In this document: piece by piece, positions 4,785 to 10,033 of the stretch | Position numbering within the stretch: position 1 is the first letter of the stretch | How the letters are laid out: the number at the start of each line of letters is the position of its first letter | Assembly (NCBI GenBank): GCA_013697015.1 | Contig: JACCXL010000383.1 | Coordinates: forward strand, 1 to 10,033 | Source: Chthoniobacterales bacterium | Lineage (GTDB): Bacteria > Verrucomicrobiota > Verrucomicrobiia > Chthoniobacterales > UBA10450 | Direction: 5' to 3' | Length of the DNA stretch: 10,033 bases | The notes under the pieces: model-generated | What the model was told of the DNA's origin: nothing | What the model saw: the letters and a program-made list of their open reading frames with translations, nothing else | Databases searched by the model: none | Translations under genes and position numbers: made by a program

Positions 4785-7700
4785 ATGGCAGAACGTAACG
4801 CAGAACGTATCTATTTCGGCACGATCAAAGAGGGCATCGAGCCGCCGAATCTGATCGAGGTGCAGCTCAATTCCTACGTTGATTTTTTACAGAAGGACGT
4901 TCCGGCGGCAAAACGCAAAAACGCGGGGTTGCAGGCCGTCTTCAAAGAAGTATTTCCGATCGAAAGTTACGATGAAAAAGCGACGCTCGATTTCAGCCAT
5001 TACGAAATCGGCGAGCCGAAGCTAAGAGCGCTGGAGGCGCAGCGCGAAGGGCAGACGTTCAGCGCGCCGCTTCACGTGACCTTTCAGCTCTGCGAGGAGA
5101 AGGGGACGAAGGAAGAGAAAGTCTATATGGGCGAAATTCCGCTCATGACGCCGCAGGGCACCTTCGTCATCAACGGCGCGGAGCGCGTCGTGGTATCACA
5201 GCTGCATCGATCGCCCGGGATCGCATTCGAGTCGAGCATCCATCTCAACGGCAAGGTGCTTTACAGTTTCCGGATCATCCCGGATCGCGGCTCCTGGATC
5301 GAAGTGCAGTTCGACACCAGCGACCTGCTCTACATCTATTTGGATCGCCGGAAACGCCGTCGCAAATTCCTCGCCACCACCTTCCTGCGCGCGCTGGGCT
5401 ACGGGTCGGATGAAGAGGTTATCAAACTTTTCTATAATATTGAGACGCTGAAGTTGAGTGAAAAGCTCGGTGAAGAAGAACTCGGGACCAAGGTTTTAAC
5501 CGCGGACGTCCGCGATGGAGAAATTACTGTCGCCCGGGCTTTTGAGCCTCTCACCGCCGCCACCGTCCGGCAGATTATGGCCCTCAACACCAAAGAGGTG
5601 AAGGTGATCGACATCACGAACGACGACACGGTCGTTAAGGCGTTGAAAAAAGATCCGGCGCATGATCAGGAAGAGGCGCTCAAAGATATCTACCGCAAAC
5701 TGCGTCCGGGCGATCCGCCCACGGTTGCGAATGCCAAGGCGTTGCTGAAGCGCCTTTTCTTCGACCCGAAGAAGTATGATTTGGGCCGGGTCGGGCGCTA
5801 TAAAATCAACCAGAAGCTCGGCATTGATGTCGATCTGGGCGAGCGCATTGTGACGGATAAGGATTTCATCGGCGCGATCAAATATTTGATAAGTTTGCGT
5901 CGCGGCGAAGGCACCTTGGATGACATCGATCATCTCGGTAGCCGTCGCGTCCGCACCGTGGGCGAATTGCTGGCGAATCAGTGCCGAGTTGGCCTTGCTC
6001 GCACGGAGCGCCTGGTCAAAGAGCGCATGACGTTATTCGACATCAATATCGACGGCATGACGCCGCAGAAGTTGATCAACCCGAAAGCGCTCAGCGCGGT
6101 CATTCGTGATTTCTTTGGACGTTCGCAGTTGTCGCAATTCATGGATCAAACGAATCCGCTGGCCGAGCTGACGCACAAGCGTCGTCTCTCCGCCCTCGGA
6201 CCTGGCGGTTTATCGCGCGATCGCGCCGGCTTCGAAGTCCGCGACGTACATCCGTCGCACTACGGCCGCATCTGTCCGATCGAAACACCGGAAGGTCCGA
6301 ACATCGGGCTCATCAGTTCGATGTCGACGTTCGCACGAATTAATGAATTTGGTTTTATCGAAACGCCATATCGGAAGGTCGAAAAAGGTCGCGTGACGGA
6401 GCAGGTCGACTATCTCACGGGCGATCGTGAAGAGAATTTCCTGGTCGCGCAGGCCAATGCGACGATGGACGCAAAGGGTCATTTCACCCAGGAAAAGGTT
6501 TCGGTCCGATACCGCGGTGACTTCCTCGAAGTCGAGCCCGAGAAGGTCCACTATATGGATGTCTCGCCGAAGCAGCTGGTTTCGGTCGCGGCTGGCTTGA
6601 TTCCGTTTCTCGAACACGATGACGCCAATCGTGCGTTGATGGGCTCGAACATGCAGCGTCAGGGCGTGCCGCTGATTGTTTCCGAAGCGCCGCTCGTCGG
6701 CACCGGTCTTGAGGGGAAAGTCGCGCGCGATTCCCACGCGGTCCTGATTGCGGCGGAGAGCGGCAAGGTGGCGTCAGTCACCGCTGATCAGATTGTCCTG
6801 ACTAAGGACGGTCACATGCCTGAAAGCCGCAAAAAATTAAAGACCGATCACGAAGCGGGCATTCAGGTTTATGAGTTGCGAAAGTTCATGCGCTCGAACG
6901 CGGGAACGTGCGTGAATCAAAAACCGATTGTGAAGAAAGGTCAGCATGTGAAGCGCGGACAAGTGCTCGCGGACGGTCCGAACACGGATCAAGGCGAGCT
7001 CGCGCTCGGCCGCAATGTGCTCGTCGCGTTCATGCCATGGAACGGTTACAACTTCGAAGACGCCATCATGATTTCGGAGAAGGTCGTGAAGGAGGACATC
7101 TACACCTCGATCCACATCGACGAATTCGAGATCGGCGCGCGCGACACGAAGCTGGGGCCGGAAGAAATCACGCGGGATATTCCGAACGTTTCCGAGGAAG
7201 CGTTGCGTAATCTCGGAACCGACGGCGTGGTGCGCGTGGGCGCTGAAGTCAAGCCGGGAGATATTTTGGTCGGCAAAATCACGCCGAAAAGTGAGACGGA
7301 ATTGGCGCCGGAAGAGCGTTTATTGCGCGCCATCTTTGGCGAAAAAGCTGCGGATGTAAAAGACACTTCCCTGACTGTTCCGTCGGGCACTTACGGCATC
7401 ATCATGGATGTGAAGGTCTCGTCGCGGCGGGAAATCTCACGCGAGAAGCTCACGCCGACAGAGACGAAGCGTCAGCTGAAAACGATCACGGAAGATCACA
7501 AGAAGAAGAAAGACGAGCTGACGGAGCAGCTGACAGACGCGCTCTCGAACATCCTTTTGGGCGAGAAGATCCCGCTCGACGTCGTCAATGCGGAGACGGG
7601 CGAGATCATTATCCCAGCGAATCGCAAGATCACGAAGACGCTTCTGCGCAAGCTCGCGATGGTTTACGATCACATTGAGATCGATCCGTCACCGATCCGG

Positions 7701-8597
7701 AACAAAATTCGGGAAATCATTGCATCTTACGAGCACAAATTCGCCGAGCTTGAACTCGAGCGGGAGCGCTCCATGGATCGCGTCGAGAGCGGTGACGACA
7801 TCGATCCCGGCATCATCAAGCAGGTCAAAGTTTACATCGCTTCGAAGCGGAAGCTGTCGGTCGGCGACAAAATGGCGGGGCGCCACGGCAACAAGGGCGT
7901 CGTAGCGCGGATCGTTCCAGAAGAGGACATGCCCTATCTGCCGGATGGAACGCCGGTAGAAATCGTGTTGAATCCACTCGGTGTGCCGAGTCGTATGAAC
8001 GTAGGCCAGGTGCTCGAGACGCACTTGGGAGTGGCAGCGAAGGCGCTGGGATTCAAAGTGGCGACGCCTGTTTTTGACGGAATCTCGGAGGCGAAGATCC
8101 GGGAGTATTTGAACGACGCGAAAAAGATCGATGGCTTTACCTGGGTGCAGGAAAACGGCAAGGCGCGTCTGTTCGACGGACGCACCGGCGACCAGTTCGA
8201 TCAGGAGGTAGTCGTCGGCTATATCTACATGCTGAAGCTTGGCCACCTCGTGGCGGACAAAATTCACGCGCGCGCAGTCGGTCCCTACTCGCTCGTGACG
8301 CAACAGCCACTCGGCGGCAAAGCGCAATACGGCGGGCAGCGATTCGGTGAAATGGAAGTTTGGGCACTGGAAGCATACGGCGCCGCCTACACTCTGCAGG
8401 AGCTGCTAACCGTTAAGTCCGATGACGTGCAGGGGCGCACGCGCATCTACGAATCCATTGTGAAAGGCGACAACTCGCTCGAAGCGGGCACGCCTGAAAG
8501 TTTCAACGTGTTGATCAAGGAAATGCAGTCGTTAGGCCTGGACGTCAAAGTCGGCGGCCAGGCGCCGGTCAATTTCCTCGATGGCGCGGCGGCTTAG
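4785..8597 (+). CDS. rpoB: DNA-directed RNA polymerase subunit beta
   Basis: This encodes a 1270-residue beta subunit, full length for the family (E. coli 1342). Near the N-terminus, IEPPNLIEVQLNSYVDFLQ is the conserved protrusion start. The rifampicin region (residues 446-469, bases about 6120-6191) reads SQLSQFMDQTNPLAELTHKR then RLSALGPGG, keeping D454, H464 and S469, the equivalents of E. coli D516, H526 and S531. A sensitive type is therefore expected; N518 is replaced by T. CPIETPEGPNIGLI follows. Active-site lysines K1029 and K1037 lie in KMAGRHGNKG, and H1161 in DKIHAR. The C-terminus carries GGQRFGEMEVWALEAYGAAY and PESFNVLIKEMQSLGLDVKV. The ATG at 4785 gives MAERNAERIYFG. An in-frame TTG at 4761, preceded by GGGGG (4751-4755), would add eight residues and cannot be excluded. 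There is no clear Shine-Dalgarno sequence at 4785. rpoC follows after 26 bp. Confidence 0.98.
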   Translation: MAERNAERIYFGTIKEGIEPPNLIEVQLNSYVDFLQKDVPAAKRKNAGLQAVFKEVFPIESYDEKATLDFSHYEIGEPKLRALEAQREGQTFSAPLHVTFQLCEEKGTKEEKVYMGEIPLMTPQGTFVINGAERVVVSQLHRSPGIAFESSIHLNGKVLYSFRIIPDRGSWIEVQFDTSDLLYIYLDRRKRRRKFLATTFLRALGYGSDEEVIKLFYNIETLKLSEKLGEEELGTKVLTADVRDGEITVARAFEPLTAATVRQIMALNTKEVKVIDITNDDTVVKALKKDPAHDQEEALKDIYRKLRPGDPPTVANAKALLKRLFFDPKKYDLGRVGRYKINQKLGIDVDLGERIVTDKDFIGAIKYLISLRRGEGTLDDIDHLGSRRVRTVGELLANQCRVGLARTERLVKERMTLFDINIDGMTPQKLINPKALSAVIRDFFGRSQLSQFMDQTNPLAELTHKRRLSALGPGGLSRDRAGFEVRDVHPSHYGRICPIETPEGPNIGLISSMSTFARINEFGFIETPYRKVEKGRVTEQVDYLTGDREENFLVAQANATMDAKGHFTQEKVSVRYRGDFLEVEPEKVHYMDVSPKQLVSVAAGLIPFLEHDDANRALMGSNMQRQGVPLIVSEAPLVGTGLEGKVARDSHAVLIAAESGKVASVTADQIVLTKDGHMPESRKKLKTDHEAGIQVYELRKFMRSNAGTCVNQKPIVKKGQHVKRGQVLADGPNTDQGELALGRNVLVAFMPWNGYNFEDAIMISEKVVKEDIYTSIHIDEFEIGARDTKLGPEEITRDIPNVSEEALRNLGTDGVVRVGAEVKPGDILVGKITPKSETELAPEERLLRAIFGEKAADVKDTSLTVPSGTYGIIMDVKVSSRREISREKLTPTETKRQLKTITEDHKKKKDELTEQLTDALSNILLGEKIPLDVVNAETGEIIIPANRKITKTLLRKLAMVYDHIEIDPSPIRNKIREIIASYEHKFAELELERERSMDRVESGDDIDPGIIKQVKVYIASKRKLSVGDKMAGRHGNKGVVARIVPEEDMPYLPDGTPVEIVLNPLGVPSRMNVGQVLETHLGVAAKALGFKVATPVFDGISEAKIREYLNDAKKIDGFTWVQENGKARLFDGRTGDQFDQEVVVGYIYMLKLGHLVADKIHARAVGPYSLVTQQPLGGKAQYGGQRFGEMEVWALEAYGAAYTLQELLTVKSDDVQGRTRIYESIVKGDNSLEAGTPESFNVLIKEMQSLGLDVKVGGQAPVNFLDGAAA

Positions 8598-8623
8598 ATT
8601 TCAAACGCAGTTTTACCAAATAA

Positions 8624-10033
8624 ATGAACGAACATTCCTGGCGTGAGTTAGTGGGTGAAGAGCGGCCGGTCGGTTTCGACCAGGTCTCCATCGGCGTGGC
8701 GTCTTCTGACACGATGCGGTCGTGGAGCAAGGGCGAGGTGAAAAACCCGGAGACGATCAATTATCGGACTTTCAAGCCTGAAAAAGGCGGGTTGTTTTGT
8801 GAGAGAATTTTCGGACCGACGCGGGACTGGGAGTGCTCGTGCGGGAAATATAAGCGGATCAAACACAAAGGGGTGATCTGCGATCGTTGCGGCGTCGAGG
8901 TGACGCTGGCGCGCGTGCGGCGTGAGCGCATGGGCCACATCGAGCTGGCCGTGCCGGTGTCGCACATTTGGTTCTACAAATGCATGCCGTCGCGCCTTGG
9001 CTTGATGCTCGACATGAGCGCACGCCAGCTCGAACGCGTCATTTATTACGAGGACTATATCGTCATCGATCCGGGCAAGACGCCCCTGACGAAGACGCAG
9101 CTGCTGAACGAAGTCGAATACCGCGAAGCGCAGGAGCAGTACGGTGAAGACTTCGTGGCCGGGATGGGCGCGGAAGCCGTCAAGAAGCTCCTGGCCGAAA
9201 TCGACCTCGCCAAGCTCAACAAAGAGCTCGAGGAGGCGATGGGGAATACGAAGAGCAAACAGATTCGCAAAAAACTGGCCAAACGCTTGAAGCTGGTTCA
9301 AGGCTTTGCCTCTTCGCACGCGCGTCCGGATTGGATGGTGCTCGACGTGCTGCCGGTGATTCCGCCGGATTTGCGTCCGCTCGTTCCTCTGGAAGGCGGG
9401 CGCTTTGCCACCTCCGATCTCAACGATCTTTATCGGCGCGTGATCAATCGCAACAATCGATTGAAAAATCTGCTCCAGCTGAAAACGCCTGACGTCATCA
9501 TCCGCAACGAGAAACGCATGTTGCAGGAGGCCGTGGACGCTCTCTTCGACAACGGCCGTCACGGCCGCGCCGTAACCGGCGCCGGCAATCGTCCGTTGAA
9601 GAGCCTGAGCGACATGCTAAAAGGCAAGGGCGGGCGGTTCCGTCAGAACTTGTTAGGCAAACGCGTCGATTACTCCGGCCGTTCCGTCATCGTGATCGGC
9701 CCAGAACTGAAGCTGAATCAATGCGGATTGCCCAAGAAGATGGCGCTCGTTTTGTTCGAGCCGTTCATCATTCGACGCCTGAAAGATCTCGGCTACGTCC
9801 ACACGGTCCGGAGCGCCAAAAAGATGATTGAACGTCAGACGCCGGAGGTCTGGGATATTCTGGAGGAAGTGACGAAAGGTCACCCGGTTTTGCTGAACCG
9901 CGCTCCGACCTTGCACCGACTGTCCATTCAAGCTTTTGAGCCGCTCTTGATCGAAGGCGAAGCGATCCGTATTCATCCGCTCGTTTGCACAGCTTACAAC
10001 GCTGACTTCGACGGTGACCAGATGGCGGTGCAC
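8624..10033 (+). CDS. rpoC: DNA-directed RNA polymerase subunit beta' (3' truncated by window edge)
   Basis: The first 470 codons of RpoC run open to the window end. The protein starts MNEHSWRELVGEE. The N-terminal zinc ribbon has four cysteines, C71, C73, C86 and C89 (CSCGKYKRIKHKGVICDRC). The clamp follows, with an acidic/basic helical stretch around residues 150-230. Next come PPDLRPLVPLEGGRFATSDL, YRRVINRNNRLKNLL, RNEKRMLQEAVDALFDNGR, GRFRQNLLGKRVDYSGRSVI and HPVLLNRAPTLHRLSIQAFE. The last visible motif is NADFDGDQMAVH, whose D461, D463 and D465 hold the catalytic Mg ion. The ATG at 8624 lies 26 bp after the rpoB stop, without a Shine-Dalgarno sequence, so the gene is surely co-transcribed with rpoB. 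The zinc ribbon and Asp triad sit one residue beyond their E. coli numbering, so no insertion disturbs the N-terminal part. Confidence 0.98.
   Translation, partial: MNEHSWRELVGEERPVGFDQVSIGVASSDTMRSWSKGEVKNPETINYRTFKPEKGGLFCERIFGPTRDWECSCGKYKRIKHKGVICDRCGVEVTLARVRRERMGHIELAVPVSHIWFYKCMPSRLGLMLDMSARQLERVIYYEDYIVIDPGKTPLTKTQLLNEVEYREAQEQYGEDFVAGMGAEAVKKLLAEIDLAKLNKELEEAMGNTKSKQIRKKLAKRLKLVQGFASSHARPDWMVLDVLPVIPPDLRPLVPLEGGRFATSDLNDLYRRVINRNNRLKNLLQLKTPDVIIRNEKRMLQEAVDALFDNGRHGRAVTGAGNRPLKSLSDMLKGKGGRFRQNLLGKRVDYSGRSVIVIGPELKLNQCGLPKKMALVLFEPFIIRRLKDLGYVHTVRSAKKMIERQTPEVWDILEEVTKGHPVLLNRAPTLHRLSIQAFEPLLIEGEAIRIHPLVCTAYNADFDGDQMAVH

Noticed and set aside
7437..7700. Lysine/glutamate-rich stretch of RpoB considered as a foreign insertion
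   Set aside because: The same charged helical region is present in E. coli beta at the equivalent place, so it is an ordinary family feature.
8648..9562. Minus-strand open frame of 304 codons opposite rpoC
   Set aside because: The + strand is unmistakably rpoC with intact zinc ribbon and active site; the reverse frame is a compositional shadow.

Overview
This window is the transcription/translation core cluster of a bacterium, on the + strand throughout. In order it holds the 3' end of nusG, rplK (L11), an inserted amidohydrolase gene, rplA (L1), rplJ (L10), rplL (L7/L12), rpoB, and the first 470 codons of rpoC, ending just after the NADFDGDQ active-site loop. The host is moderately GC-rich. 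Protein style (L7/L12 and the RpoB N-terminus), general lack of Shine-Dalgarno sequences, and a dispersed GTCAT...TGACA palindrome ahead of rplK suggest a soil-type Verrucomicrobiota (Chthoniobacterales-like) genome. That assignment is inference from memory of such proteins; no search was possible.

Region 1 (1-794): the NusG KOW domain, a 150-bp gap filled largely by a long imperfect inverted repeat plus a partial second copy, then rplK starting only 8 bp after the repeat. Region 2 (795-2755): an interruption of the normally contiguous rplK-rplA pair. It holds a 266-bp spacer, a 464-residue metal-dependent amidohydrolase (imidazolonepropionase-like / Xaa-Pro dipeptidase-like, probably exported), a candidate intrinsic terminator, and a promoter-bearing spacer with a structured leader before rplA. 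Region 3 (2756-4509): rplA-rplJ-rplL. There are only 15 bp between rplA and rplJ, so no room for the usual L10 leader there. The 113-bp rplJ-rplL gap carries hairpins and the only strong Shine-Dalgarno sequence attached to a gene in the window. Region 4 (4510-10033): a strong hairpin in the rplL-rpoB gap that resembles the classic attenuator, a leader with two further inverted repeats, then rpoB and rpoC 26 bp apart.

Functionally, L11, L1, L10 and L7/L12 build the L1 stalk and the GTPase-associated stalk of the 50S subunit. RpoB and RpoC form the catalytic core of RNA polymerase, and NusG couples the two machines. The genes themselves are ordinary. What deserves a second look is the regulatory rearrangement: rplK is separated from rplA by an unrelated hydrolase gene, rplA has its own candidate promoter and leader, and the nusG-rplK leader has been occupied by a repeat. 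I saw no new defence, mobile or biosynthetic system.
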